Shown here piece after piece: positions 11,548 through 22,863 of a stretch of 64,000 nucleotides of DNA (positions are counted from its first letter, which is position 1; the number at the start of each line of letters is the position of its first letter). Source of the stretch: Hydractinia symbiolongicarpus (lineage: Eukaryota > Cnidaria > Hydrozoa > Anthoathecata > Hydractiniidae); NCBI RefSeq assembly GCF_029227915.1, contig NC_079878.1, positions 7,564,001 to 7,628,000 on the forward strand. Direction: 5' to 3'. Under the pieces are notes generated by a model. That model worked only from the letters and a program-made list of their open reading frames with translations, searched no databases and had not been told where the DNA came from. The position numbers and the translations under genes were made by a program.

Positions 11548-11818
11548 TAAACTTGAAGATTAAGGAAGATGCTCTCTAAAAGTCGTTAAAAAGAAATTTG
11601 CAACTCTACGTTTTCTTTATAAAAAAACTCCCTAGCATGTGCTTGATTGTTGTTCAATCGTACAGGTCGCTAATGTAGAAACATTGCCCCTTTTTAGGTT
11701 CAAACGAATGTAAAGACCAAAGACTAGTGTTTTACCTTGAAATATAGTTGCTATTCCTTCTATTAATCCAGAGTAAATATCACCTATATACTTGAAATTC
11801 AAGATGGCATAAAAGTCA

Positions 11819-11902
11819 GTCAGGATGGCCGAGTGGTCTAAGGCGCTGCGTTCAGGTCGCGGTCAACATTCGTAGGCGTGGGTTCGAATCCCACTTCTGA
11901 AA
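11819..11902 (+). tRNA. tRNA-Leu(CAG), G1-A83
   Basis: CAG; A43G, T47A, C83A. Confidence 0.85.
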
Positions 11903-12172
11903 TAAACTTGAACATTAAGGAAGATGCTCTCTAAAACTCGTTGAAGAGAAATTTTACCTTTGCGTTTTCTTTCTAAAGAACCTCCCTAGCATATTCTTGA
12001 TATTTGTTTAACCGTACAGGTCGCTAATGTAGAAATACGGTCCTATTTTAGGTTCACACGAAAGTCAAGATCAAGGGGTAAAGTTTTACTGTGAGATATA
12101 CTTTTTATTCCTTCTATTAATCCATAATCAATATCACTTATATACTTGACATTTGATTTGGCGTAAAAGACA

Positions 12173-12256
12173 GTCAGGATGGCTGAGCGGTGTAAGGCAC
12201 TGCGTTCATGTTGCAATCTACATTTGTAGGCGTTGGTTCGAATCCCACTTCTGACA
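12173..12256 (+). tRNA. Leu-type tRNA with CAU anticodon
   Basis: CAU by G37T; C12T, T16C, C20G, G27A, C40T, G44A, C53T, G62T. Unlike the copy at 10756 its variable-arm stem is intact. Confidence 0.86.
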
Positions 12257-12524
12257 TTTAATTGGTGATTTAGAAGGATGCTCTTTAAAATGTGGAAAAT
12301 GAAATTGCAACAGTAAGTTTCTTTATGTGAAGCCTTCCTATATTATCCTTTATGGTTGTTCAACCGTACAGATCGTTAATGTAGAAACAAAGCCTCTTTT
12401 TAAGTTCAAACGAATGTAAAGACCAAGGACTAGTGTTTTTCCTTGAAATGTAGTTGTTATTCCTTCTATTAATCCAGAATCAATATCACTTACATACTTG
12501 AAATTCAAAGTGGCGTAAAAGACA

Positions 12525-12608
12525 GTCAGGATGACCGAGTGGTCTAAGGCGCTGCGTTCAGGTAGCAGTCTACATTCTTAGGCGTGGGTTCGAATCCCAC
12601 TTCTGACA
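12525..12608 (+). tRNA. tRNA-Leu(CAG)
   Basis: CAG; G10A, C40A, G54T. First gene of a module seen again at 14646, 18537 and 21364. Confidence 0.86.
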
Positions 12609-12878
12609 TAAACTTGAAGATTAAGGAAGATGCTCTCTAAAAGTCGTTAAGAAGAAGTTGCAACTCTACGTTTTCTTTATAAAAAAACTCCCTAGCTTAT
12701 GCTTGATTGTTGTTCAATGGTACAGGTCGCTAATGTAGAAACACAGCCTCTTTTTAGGTTCAAACGAATGTAAAGACCAAAGACTAGTGTTTTACCTTGA
12801 AATATAGTTGCTATTCCTTCTAATAATCCAGAATCAATATCAGTTATATACTTGACATTCTAATTGGCGTAAAAGACA

Positions 12879-12962
12879 GTCAGGATGGCTGAGCGGTGTA
12901 AGGCACTGCGTTCATGTTGCAATCTACATTTGCAAGCGTTGGTTCGAATCCCACTTCTGACA
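12879..12962 (+). tRNA. Leu-type tRNA with CAU anticodon
   Basis: CAU; same sequence changes as at 10756. Confidence 0.85.
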
Positions 12963-13232
12963 TTTAATTGGTGATTTAGAAGGATGCTCTCTAAAAGTCG
13001 TTAAAAAGAAATTGCAACTCTACGTTTTCTTTATAAAAAAACTCCCTAGCATATGCTTGATTGTTGTTCAATGGTACAGGTCGCTAATCTAGAAACACAG
13101 CCTCGTTTTAGGTTCAAACGAATGTAAAGACCAAGGACTAGTGTTTTTCCTTGAAATATAGTTGTTATTCCTTGTATTAATCCAGAATCAATATCACTTA
13201 CATACTTGAAATTCAAAGTGGCGTAAAAGACA

Positions 13233-13316
13233 GTCAGGATGGCCGAGTGGTCTAAGGCCCTGCTTTCAGGTCGCAGTCTACATTCGCAGGCGTGGGTTCG
13301 AATCCCACTTCTGACA
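13233..13316 (+). tRNA. tRNA-Leu(CAG), T32 variant
   Basis: CAG; G27C, G32T, T55C. Confidence 0.87.
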
Positions 13317-13586
13317 TAAACTTGAAGATTAAGGAAGATGCTCTCTAAAAGTCGTTAAAAAGAAGTTTCAACTCTACGTTTTCTTTATAAAAAAACTCTC
13401 TAGCATATGCTTGATTGTTGTTCAATGGTACAGGTCGCTAATGTAGAAACACAGCCTCTTTTTAGCTTCAAACGAATGTAAAGACCAAAGACTAGTGTTT
13501 TACCATGAAATATAGTTGTTATTCCTTCTATTATTCCAGAATCAAACTTACTTACATACTTGACATGCAATATGGCGAAAAATATA

Positions 13587-13670
13587 GTCAGGATGGGCGA
13601 GTGGTCTAAGGCGCTGCGTTCAGGTTGCAGTCTACATTCGTAAGCGTGGTTTCGAATCCCACTTCTGACA
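13587..13670 (+). tRNA. tRNA-Leu(CAG)
   Basis: CAG; C11G, C40T, G57A, G64T. One D-stem, one variable-arm and one T-stem pair open. Confidence 0.83.
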
Positions 13671-13906
13671 TAAATTTGAAGGTTAAAGAAGATGGTCTCT
13701 AAAAGTCTTTAAAAACAAATTTCACCTGTGCGTTTTCTTACTAGAAAACCTCCCTAGCATATTCTTTATTGTTGTTCAACCGTACAGGTAGCTAATATAG
13801 AAATACGGTCCTACTTTAGGTTCACACGAAAGTGAAGACCAAGGGTTAAAGTTTTACTGTGAGATATACTTTTTATTCCTGCTGTTAATGTAGAATCAAT
13901 ATCACT

Positions 13907-13912
13907 TATATA
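13907..13912 (+). promoter_or_regulatory. TATA-like hexamer upstream of tRNA (representative)
   Basis: TATATA lies at -34 to -29 from the gene at 13941. In the units I checked the hexamer at this offset is TATATA, TACATA or TATGTA (for example 45353-45358 and 45000-45005). The position suits a TATA element helping TFIIIB placement; a role here is inference. Confidence 0.45.
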
Positions 13913-13940
13913 CTTGACATTCGAATTGGCGCAAAAGACA

Positions 13941-14024
13941 GTCAGGATGGCTGAGCGGTGTATGGCGCTGCGTTCAGGTCGCAATCTGCATTTGTAGGCG
14001 TGGGTTCGAATCCCACTTCTGACA
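13941..14024 (+). tRNA. tRNA-Leu(CAG)
   Basis: CAG; C12T, T16C, C20G, A23T, G44A, A48G, C53T. Confidence 0.88.
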
Positions 14025-14292
14025 TGTAATTGCTGTTTAAGAAGGATTCTCTTTAAAATGTGGAAAATAAAATTGCAGCAGTAAGTGTTCTTTATCAGAA
14101 ACCTTCCTATAATATCCTTTATGGTTGTTCAACCGTACAGGTCGTTAATGTAGAAACACAGCCTCCTCTTAGGTTCAAACGAAAGTCAGACCAAAGACTA
14201 GTGTTTTACCTTGAAATATAATTGTTAATCCTTCTATTAATCCAGAATCAATATCACTTACATACTTGAAATTGAAAGTGGCGTAAAAGACA

Positions 14293-14376
14293 GTCAGGAT
14301 TGCCGAATGGTCTAAGGCGCTGCGTTCAGGTCGCAGTGTACATTCGTAGGCGTGGTTTCGAATCCCACTTCTGACA
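14293..14376 (+). tRNA. tRNA-Leu(CAG)
   Basis: CAG; G9T, G15A, C46G, G64T. The A box reads TTGCCGAATGG. Confidence 0.82.
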
Positions 14377-14645
14377 TGTAATTGGTGATTAAGAAGGATG
14401 CTCTTTAAAGTGTGGAGAATGAAATTGCAACAGTAAGTGTTCTTTATGAGAAGCCTTCCTATATTATCCTTTATGGTTGTTCAACCGTACAGATCGTTAA
14501 TGTAGAAACAAAGCCTCTTTTTAGGTTCAAACGAATGTAAAGACCAAGGACTAGTGTTTTTCCTTGAAATGTAGTTGTTATTCCTTCTATTAATCCAGAA
14601 TCAATATCACTTACATACTTGAAATTCAAAGTGGCGTAAAAGACA

Positions 14646-14729
14646 GTCAGGATGACCGAGTGGTCTAAGGCGCTGCGTTCAGGTAGCAGTCTACATTCTT
14701 AGGCGTGGGTTCGAATCCCACTTCTGACA
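14646..14729 (+). tRNA. tRNA-Leu(CAG)
   Basis: CAG; G10A, C40A, G54T. Confidence 0.86.
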
Positions 14730-14999
14730 TAAACTTGAAGATTAAGGAAGATGCTCTCTAAAAGTCGTTAAGAAGAAGTTGCAACTCTACGTTTTCTTTA
14801 TAAAAAAACTCCCTAGCTTATGCTTGATTGTTGTTCAATGGTACAGGTCGCTAATGTAGAAACACAGCCCCTTTTTAGGTTCAAACGAATGTAAAGACCA
14901 AAGACTAGTGTTTTACCTTGAAATATAGTTGCTATTCCTTCTAATAATCCAGAATCAATATCAGTTATATACTTGACATTCTAATTGGCGTAAAAGTCA

Positions 15000-15083
15000 G
15001 TCAGGATGGCTGAGCGGTGTAAGGCACTGCGTTCATGTTGCAATCTACATTTGCAAGCGTTGGTTCGAATCCCACTTCTGACA
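15000..15083 (+). tRNA. Leu-type tRNA with CAU anticodon
   Basis: CAU; same changes as at 10756. Confidence 0.85.
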
Positions 15084-15353
15084 TTTAATTGGTGATTTAG
15101 AAGGATGCTCTCTAAAAGTCGTTAAAAAGAAGTTGCAACTCTACGTTTTCTTTATAAAAAAACTCCCTAGCATATGCTTGATTGTTGTTCAATGGTACAG
15201 GTCGCTAATGTAGAAACACAGCCTCGTTTTAGGTTCAAACGAATGTAAAGACCAAGGACTAGTGTTTTTCCTTGAAATATAGTTGTTATTCCTTTTATTA
15301 ATCCAGAATCAATATCACTTACATACTTGAAATTCAAAGTGGCGTAAAAGACA

Positions 15354-15437
15354 GTCAGGATGGCCGAGTGGTCTAAGGCCCTGCTTTCAGGTCGCAGTCT
15401 ACATTCGCAGGCGTGGGTTCGAATCCCACTTCTGACA
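15354..15437 (+). tRNA. tRNA-Leu(CAG), T32 variant
   Basis: CAG; G27C, G32T, T55C. Confidence 0.87.
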
Positions 15438-15707
15438 TAAACTTGAAGATTAAGGAAGATGCTCTCTAAAAGTCGTTAAAAAGAAGTTTCAACTCTACGT
15501 TTTCTTTATAAAAAAACTCTCTAGCATATGCTTGATTGTTGTTCAATGGTACAGGTCGCTAATGTAGAAACACAGCCTCTTTTTAGGTTCAAACGAATGT
15601 AAAGACCAAAGACTAGTGTTTTACCATGAAATATAGTTGTTATTCCTTCTATTATTCCAGAATCAAAATTACTTACATACTTGACATGCAATATGGCGAA
15701 AAATATA

Positions 15708-15791
15708 GTCAGGATGGGCGAGTGGTCTAAGGCGCTGCGTTCAGGTTGCAGTCTACATTCGTAAGCGTGGTTTCGAATCCCACTTCTGAAA
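15708..15791 (+). tRNA. tRNA-Leu(CAG), hybrid copy
   Basis: CAG; C11G, C40T, G57A, G64T as at 13587, but with C83A and the downstream spacer of the 8278 class. The switch lies near the 3' end of the gene, so this looks like a recombination junction. Confidence 0.82.
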
Positions 15792-16061
15792 TAAACTTGA
15801 ACATTAAGGAAGATGCTCTCTAAAACTCGTTGAAGAGAAATTTTACCTTTTCGTTTTCTTTCTAAAGAACCTCCCTAGCATATTCTTGATATATGTTTAA
15901 CCGTACAGGTCGCTAATGTAGAAATACGGTCCTATTTTAGGTTCACACGAAAGTCAAGATCAAGGGGTAAAGTTTTACTGTGAGATATACTTTTTATTCC
16001 TTCTATTAATCCATAATCAATATCACTTATATACTTGACATTTGATTTGGCGTAAAAGACA

Positions 16062-16145
16062 GTCAGGATGGCTGAGCGGTGTAAGGCACTGCGTTCATGT
16101 TGCAATCTACATTTGTAGGCGTTGGTTCGAATCCCACTTCTGACA
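16062..16145 (+). tRNA. Leu-type tRNA with CAU anticodon
   Basis: CAU; same changes as at 12173. Confidence 0.86.
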
Positions 16146-16413
16146 TTTAATTGGTGATTTAGAAGGATGCTCTTTAAAATGTGGAAAATGAAATTGCAAC
16201 AGTAAGTTTCTTTATGAGAAGCCTTCCTATATTATCCTTTATGGTTGTTCAACCGTACAGATCGTTAATGTAGAAACAAAGCCTCTTTTTAAGTTCTAAC
16301 GAATGTAAAGACCAAGGACTAGTGTTTTTCCTTGAAATGTAGTTGTTATTCCTTCTATTAATCCAGAATCAATATCACTTACATACTTGAAATTCAAAGT
16401 GGCGTAAAAGACA

Positions 16414-16497
16414 GTCAGGATGACCGAGTGGTCTAAGGCGCTGCGTTCAGGTAGCAGTCTACATTCTTAGGCGTGGGTTCGAATCCCACTTCTGACA
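16414..16497 (+). tRNA. tRNA-Leu(CAG)
   Basis: CAG; G10A, C40A, G54T. Confidence 0.86.
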
Positions 16498-16767
16498 TAA
16501 ACTTGAAGATTAAGGAAGATGCTCTCTAAAAGTCGTTAAGAAGAAGTTGCAACTCTACGTTTTCTTTATAAAAAAACTCCCTAGCTTATGCTTGATTGTT
16601 GTTCAATGGTACAGGTCGCTAATGTAGAAACACAGCCTCTTTTTAGGTTCAAACGAATGTAAAGACCAAAGACTAGTGTTTTACCTTGAAATATAGTTGC
16701 TATTCCTTCTAATAATCCAGAATCAATATCAGTTATATACTTGACATTCTAATTGGCGTAAAAGACA

Positions 16768-16851
16768 GTCAGGATGGCTGAGCGGTGTAAGGCACTGCGT
16801 TCATGTTGCAATCTACATTTGCAAGCGTTGGTTCGAATCCCACTTCTGACA
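16768..16851 (+). tRNA. Leu-type tRNA with CAU anticodon
   Basis: CAU; same changes as at 10756. Confidence 0.85.
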
Positions 16852-17121
16852 TTTAATTGGTGATTTAGAAGGATGCTCTCTAAAAGTCGTTAAAAAGAAG
16901 TTGCAACTCTACGTTTTCTTTATAAAAAAACTCCCTAGCATATGCTTGATTGTTGTTCAATGGTACAGGTCGCTAATGTAGAAACACAGCCTCGTTTTAG
17001 GTTCAAACGAATGTAAAGACCAAGGACTAGTGTTTTTCCTTGAAATATAGTTGTTATTCCTTGTATTAATCCAGAATCAATATCACTTACATACTTGAAA
17101 TTCAAAGTGGCGTAAAAGACA

Positions 17122-17205
17122 GTCAGGATGGCCGAGTGGTCTAAGGCCCTGCTTTCAGGTCGCAGTCTACATTCGCAGGCGTGGGTTCGAATCCCACTTC
17201 TGACA
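17122..17205 (+). tRNA. tRNA-Leu(CAG), T32 variant
   Basis: CAG; G27C, G32T, T55C. Confidence 0.87.
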
Positions 17206-17475
17206 TAAACTTGAAGATTAAGGAAGATGCTCTCTAAAAGTCGTTAAAAAGAAGTTTCAACTCTACGTTTTCTTTATAAAAAAACTCTCTAGCATATGCT
17301 TGATTGTTGTTCAATGGTACAGGTCGCTAATGTAGAAACACAGCCTCTTTTTAGGTTCAAACGAATGTAAAGACCAAAGACTAGTGTTTTTCCTTGAAAT
17401 GTAGTTGTTATTCCTTCTATTAATCCAGAATCAATAACACTTACATACTTGAAATTCAAAGTGGCGTAAAAGACA

Positions 17476-17559
17476 GTCAGGATGACCGAGTGGTCTAAGG
17501 CGCTGCGTTCAGGTAGCCGTCTATATTCGAAGGCGTGGGTTCGAATCCCACTTCTGACA
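17476..17559 (+). tRNA. tRNA-Leu(CAG)
   Basis: CAG; G10A, C40A, A43C, C49T, T55A. Confidence 0.83.
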
Positions 17560-17830
17560 TAAACTTGAAGATTAAGGAAGATGCTCTCTAAAAGTCGTTA
17601 AAAAGAAATTTGCAACTCTACGTTTTCTTTATAAAAAAACTCCCTAGCATGTGCTTGATTGTTGTTCAATCGTACAGGTCGCTAATGTAGAAACATTGCC
17701 CCTTTTTAGGTTCAAACGAATGTAAAGACCAAAGACTAGTGTTTTACCTTGAAATATAGTTGCTATTCCTTCTATTAATCCAGAGTAAATATCACCTATA
17801 TACTTGAAATTCAAGATGGCATAAAAGTCA

Positions 17831-17914
17831 GTCAGGATGGCCGAGTGGTCTAAGGCGCTGCGTTCAGGTCGCGGTCTACATTCGTAGGCGTGGGTTCGAA
17901 TCCCACTTCTGAAA
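17831..17914 (+). tRNA. tRNA-Leu(CAG), G1-A83
   Basis: CAG; A43G, C83A. Confidence 0.86.
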
Positions 17915-18184
17915 TAAACTTGAACATTAAGGAAGATGCTCTCTAAAACTCGTTGAAGAGAAATTTTACCTTTGCGTTTTCTTTCTAAAGAACCTCCCTA
18001 GCATATTCTTGATATTTGTTTAACCGTACAGGTCGCTAATGTAGAAATACGGTCCTATTTTAGGTTCACACGAAAGTCAAGATCAAGGGGTAAAGTTTTA
18101 CTGTGAGATATACTTTTTATTCCTTCTATTAATCCATAATCAATATCACTTATATACTTGACATTTGATTTGGCGTAAAAGACA

Positions 18185-18268
18185 GTCAGGATGGCTGAGC
18201 GGTGTAAGGCACTGCGTTCATGTTGCAATCTACATTTGTAGGCGTTGGTTCGAATCCCACTTCTGACA
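18185..18268 (+). tRNA. Leu-type tRNA with CAU anticodon
   Basis: CAU; same changes as at 12173. Confidence 0.86.
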
Positions 18269-18536
18269 TTTAATTGGTGATTTAGAAGGATGCTCTTTAA
18301 AATGTGGAAAATGAAATTGCAACAGTAAGTTTCTTTATGAGAAGCCTTCCTATATTATCCTTTATGGTTGTTCAACCGTACAGATCGTTAATGTAGAAAC
18401 AAAGCCTCTTTTTAAGTTCAAACGAATGTAAAGACCAAGGACTAGTGTTTTTCCTTGAAATGTAGTTGTTATTCCTTCTATTAATCCAGAATCAATATCA
18501 CTTACATACTTGAAATTCAAAGTGGCGTAAAAGACA

Positions 18537-18620
18537 GTCAGGATGACCGAGTGGTCTAAGGCGCTGCGTTCAGGTAGCAGTCTACATTCTTAGGCGTGGG
18601 TTCGAATCCCACTTCTGACA
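18537..18620 (+). tRNA. tRNA-Leu(CAG)
   Basis: CAG; G10A, C40A, G54T. Confidence 0.86.
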
Positions 18621-18890
18621 TAAACTTAAAGATTAAAGAAGATGCTCTCTAAAAGTCGTTAAGAAGAAGTTGCAACTCTACGTTTTCTTTATAAAAAAAC
18701 TCCCTAGCTTATGCTTGATTGTTGTTCAATGGTACAGGTCGCTAATGTAGAAACACAGCCTCTTTTTAGGTTCAAACGAATGTAAAGACCAAAGACTAGT
18801 GTTTTACCTTGAAATATAGTTGCTATTCCTTCTAATAATCCAGAATCAATATCAGTTATATACTTGACATTCTAATTGGCGTAAAAGACA

Positions 18891-18974
18891 GTCAGGATGG
18901 CTGAGCGGTGTAAGGCACTGCGTTCATGTTGCAATCTACATTTGCAAGCGTTGGTTCGAATCCCACTTCTGACA
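18891..18974 (+). tRNA. Leu-type tRNA with CAU anticodon
   Basis: CAU; same changes as at 10756. Confidence 0.85.
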
Positions 18975-19244
18975 TTTAATTGGTGATTTAGAAGGATGCT
19001 CTCTAAAAGTCGTTAAAAAGAAGTTGCAACTCTACGTTTTCTTTATAAAAAAACTCCCTAGCATATGCTTGATTGTTGTTCAATGGTACAGGTCGCTAAT
19101 CTAGAAACACAGCCTCGTTTTAGGTTCAAACGAATGTAAAGACCAAGGACTAGTGTTTTTCCTTGAAATATAGTTGTTATTCCTTGTATTAATCCAGAAT
19201 CAATATCACTTACATACTTGAAATTCAAAGTGGCGTAAAAGACA

Positions 19245-19328
19245 GTCAGGATGGCCGAGTGGTCTAAGGCCCTGCTTTCAGGTCGCAGTCTACATTCGCA
19301 GGCGTGGGTTCGAATCCCACTTCTGACA
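19245..19328 (+). tRNA. tRNA-Leu(CAG), T32 variant
   Basis: CAG; G27C, G32T, T55C. Confidence 0.87.
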
Positions 19329-19598
19329 TAAACTTGAAGATTAAGGAAGATGCTCTCTAAAAGTCGTTAAAAAGAAGTTTCAACTGTACGTTTTCTTTAT
19401 AAAAAAACTCTCTAGCATATGCTTGATTGTTGTTCAATGGTACAGGTTGCTAATGTAGAAACACAGCCTCTTTTTAGGTTCAAACGAATGTAAAGACCAA
19501 AGACTAGTGTTTTACCATGAAATATAGTTGTTATTCCTTCTATTATTCCAGAATCAAAATTACTTACATACTTGACATGCAATATGGCGAAAAATATA

Positions 19599-19682
19599 GT
19601 CAGGATGGGCGAGTGGTCTAAGGCGCTGCGTTCAGGTTGCAGTCTACATTCGTAAGCGTGGTTTCGAATCCCACTTCTGACA
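19599..19682 (+). tRNA. tRNA-Leu(CAG)
   Basis: CAG; C11G, C40T, G57A, G64T. Confidence 0.83.
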
Positions 19683-19952
19683 TAAATTTGAAGGTTAAAG
19701 AAGATGGTCTCTAAAAGTCTTTAAAAACAAATTTCACCTGTGCGTTTTCTTACTAGAAAACCTCCCTAGCATATTCTTTATTGTTGTTCAACCGTACAGG
19801 TAGCTAATATAGAAATACGGTCCTACTTTAGGTTCACACGAAAGTGAAGACCAAGGGTTAAAGTTTTACTGTGAGATATACTTTTTATTCCTGCTGTTAA
19901 TGTAGAATCAATATCACTTATATACTTGACATTCGAATTGGCGCAAAAGACA

Positions 19953-20036
19953 GTCAGGATGGCTGAGCGGTGTATGGCGCTGCGTTCAGGTCGCAATCTG
20001 CATTTGTAGGCGTGGGTTCGAATCCCACTTCTGACA
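19953..20036 (+). tRNA. tRNA-Leu(CAG)
   Basis: CAG; C12T, T16C, C20G, A23T, G44A, A48G, C53T. Confidence 0.88.
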
Positions 20037-20304
20037 TGTAATTGCTGTTTAAGAAGGATTCTCTTTAAAATGTGGAAAATAAAATTGCAGCAGTAAGTGT
20101 TCTTTATCAGAAACCTTCCTATAATATCCTTTATGGTTTTTCAACCGTACAGGTCGTTAATGTAGAAACACAGCCTCCTCTTAGGTTCAAACGAAAGTCA
20201 GACCAAAGACTAGTGTTTTACCTTGAAATATAATTGTTAATCCTTCTATTAATCCAGAATCAATATCACTTACATACTTGAAATTGAAAGTGGCGTAAAA
20301 GACA

Positions 20305-20388
20305 GTCAGGATTGCCGAATGGTCTAAGGCGCTGCGTTCAGGTCGCAGTGTACATTCGTAGGCGTGGTTTCGAATCCCACTTCTGACA
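20305..20388 (+). tRNA. tRNA-Leu(CAG)
   Basis: CAG; G9T, G15A, C46G, G64T. Confidence 0.82.
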
Positions 20389-20657
20389 TGTAATTGGTGA
20401 TTAAGAAGGATGCTCTTTAAAGTGTGGAGAATGAAATTGCAACAGTAAGTGTTCTTTATGAGAAACCTTCCTATAATATCCTTTATGGTTGTTTAACCGT
20501 ACAGGTCGTTAATGTAGAAGCACGGCCTCTTTTTAGATTCAAACGAATGTAAAGACCAAGGACTAGTGTTTCACCTTGAAATACAGTTGTTATTCCTTTT
20601 ATTAATCCAGAATCAATATCACTTACATACTTGAAATTCAAAGTGACGTAAAAGACA

Positions 20658-20741
20658 GTCAGGAAGGCCGAGTGGTCTAAGGCGCTGCGCCCAGGTCGCA
20701 GTCTACATTCGTAGGCGTGGGTTCGAATCCCACTTCTGACA
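20658..20741 (+). tRNA. tRNA-Leu(CAG), CC before anticodon
   Basis: CAG; T8A, T33C, T34C. The near-universal U before the anticodon is C, and T8 is lost. Confidence 0.82.
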
Positions 20742-21011
20742 TAAACTTGAAGATTAAGGAAGATGCTCTCTAAAAGTCGTTAAAAAGAAGTTGCAACTCT
20801 ACGTTCTCTTTATAAGAAAACTCCCTAGCATATTCTTGATTGTTGTTCAAACGTACAGGTCGCCAATGTAGAAATAATGTCCTATTTTACGTTCACACGA
20901 AAGTCAAGACCAAGGGTTAAAGTTTCACTGTGAGATATACTTTTTATTCCTTCTATTAATCCAGAATCAATATCACTTATATACTTGACATTTGATTTGG
21001 CGTAAAAGACA

Positions 21012-21095
21012 GTCAGGATGGCTGAGCGGTGTAAGGCACTGCGTTCATGTTGCAATCTACATTTGTAGGCGTTGGTTCGAATCCCACTTCTGACA
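21012..21095 (+). tRNA. Leu-type tRNA with CAU anticodon
   Basis: CAU; same changes as at 12173. Confidence 0.86.
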
Positions 21096-21363
21096 TTTAA
21101 TTGGTGATTTAGAAGGATGCTCTTTAAAATGTGGAAAATGAAATTGCAACAGTAAGTTTCTTTATGAGAAGCCTTCCTATATTATCCTTTATGGTTGTTC
21201 AACCGTACAGATCGTTAATGTAGAAACAAAGCCTCTTTTTAGGTTCAAACGAATGTAAAGACCAAGGACTAGTGTTTTTCCTTGAAATGTAGTTGTTATT
21301 CCTTCTATTAATCCAGAATCAATATCACTTACATACTTGAAATTCAAAGTGGCGTAAAAGACA

Positions 21364-21447
21364 GTCAGGATGACCGAGTGGTCTAAGGCGCTGCGTTCAG
21401 GTAGCAGTCTACATTCTTAGGCGTGGGTTCGAATCCCACTTCTGACA
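21364..21447 (+). tRNA. tRNA-Leu(CAG)
   Basis: CAG; G10A, C40A, G54T. Confidence 0.86.
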
Positions 21448-21717
21448 TAAACTTGAAGATTAAGGAAGATGCTCTCTAAAAGTCGTTAAGAAGAAGTTGC
21501 AACTCTACGTTTTCTTTATAAAAAAACTCCCTAGCTTATGCTTGATTGTTGTTCAATGGTACAGGTCGCTAATGTAGAAACACAGCCCCTTTTTAGGTTC
21601 AAACGAATGTAAAGACCAAAGACTAGTGTTTTACCTTGAAATATAGTTGCTATTCCTTCTAATAATCCAGAATCAATATCAGTTATATACTTGACATTCT
21701 AATTGGCGTAAAAGACA

Positions 21718-21801
21718 GTCAGGATGGCTGAGCGGTGTAAGGCACTGCGTTCATGTTGCAATCTACATTTGCAAGCGTTGGTTCGAATCCCACTTCTGAC
21801 A
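21718..21801 (+). tRNA. Leu-type tRNA with CAU anticodon
   Basis: CAU; same changes as at 10756. Last CAU copy in the window. Confidence 0.85.
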
Positions 21802-22071
21802 TTTAATTGGTGATTTAGAAGGATGCTCTCTAAAAGTCGTTAAAAAGAAGTTGCAACTCTACGTTTTCTTTATAAAAAAACTCCCTAGCATATGCTTGAT
21901 TGTTGTTCAATGGTACAGGTCGCTAATGTAGAAACACAGCCTCGTTTTAGGTTCAAACGAATGTAAAGACCAAGGACTAGTGTTTTTCCTTGAAATATAG
22001 TTGTTATTCCTTGTATTAATCCAGAATCAATATCACTTACATACTTGAAATTCAAAGTGGCGTAAAAGACA

Positions 22072-22155
22072 GTCAGAATGGCCGAGTGGTCTAAGGCCCT
22101 GCTTTCAGGTCGCAGTCTACATTCGCAGGCGTGGGTTCGAATCCCACTTCTGACA
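22072..22155 (+). tRNA. tRNA-Leu(CAG), T32 variant
   Basis: CAG; G6A (turns an acceptor wobble into A-U), G27C, G32T, T55C. Confidence 0.87.
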
Positions 22156-22425
22156 TAAACTTGAAGATTAAGGAAGATGCTCTCTAAAAGTCGTTAAAAA
22201 GAAGTTTCAACTCTACGTTTTCTTTATAAAAAAACTCTCTAGCATATGCTTGATTGTTGTTCAATGGTACAGGTCGCTAATGTAGAAACACAGCCTCTTT
22301 TTAGGTTCAAACGAATGTAAAGACCAAAGACTAGTGTTTTACCATGAAATATAGTTGTTATTCCTTCTATTATTCCAGAATCAAAATTACTTACATACTT
22401 GACATGCAATATGGCGAAAAATATA

Positions 22426-22509
22426 GTCAGGATGGGCGAGTGGTCTAAGGCGCTGCGTTCAGGTTGCAGTCTACATTCGTAAGCGTGGTTTCGAATCCCA
22501 CTTCTGACA
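22426..22509 (+). tRNA. tRNA-Leu(CAG)
   Basis: CAG; C11G, C40T, G57A, G64T. Confidence 0.83.
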
Positions 22510-22779
22510 TAAATTTGAAGGTTAAAGAAGATGGTCTCTAAAAGTCTTTAAAAACAAATTTCACCTGTGCGTTTTCTTACTAGAAAACCTCCCTAGCATA
22601 TTCTTTATTGTTGTTCAACCGTACAGGTAGCTAATATAGAAATACGGTCCTACTTTAGGTTCACACGAAAGTGAAGACCAAGGGTTAAAGTTTTACTGTG
22701 AGATATACTTTTTATTCCTGCTGTTAATGTAGAATCAATATCACTTATATACTTGACATTCGAATTGGCGCAAAAGACA

Positions 22780-22863
22780 GTCAGGATGGCTGAGCGGTGT
22801 ATGGCGCTGCGTTCAGGTCGCAATCTGCATTTGTAGGCGTGGGTTCGAATCCCACTTCTGACA
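22780..22863 (+). tRNA. tRNA-Leu(CAG)
   Basis: CAG; C12T, T16C, C20G, A23T, G44A, A48G, C53T. Confidence 0.88.

Larger units (their letters stand above)
10750..14450 (+). repeat. 6,012-bp-offset duplication, first copy
   Basis: Eleven consecutive gene variants (10756 to 14293) recur in the same order at 16768 to 20305, each 6,012 bp away (17 units). Edges are estimated from where spacers diverge, near 10,750 and 14,450. Confidence 0.85.
16762..20462 (+). repeat. 6,012-bp-offset duplication, second copy
   Basis: Matches 10,750-14,450 gene for gene. A visible difference is T55A at 17476; T47A at 11819 is missing from 17831. Confidence 0.85.
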
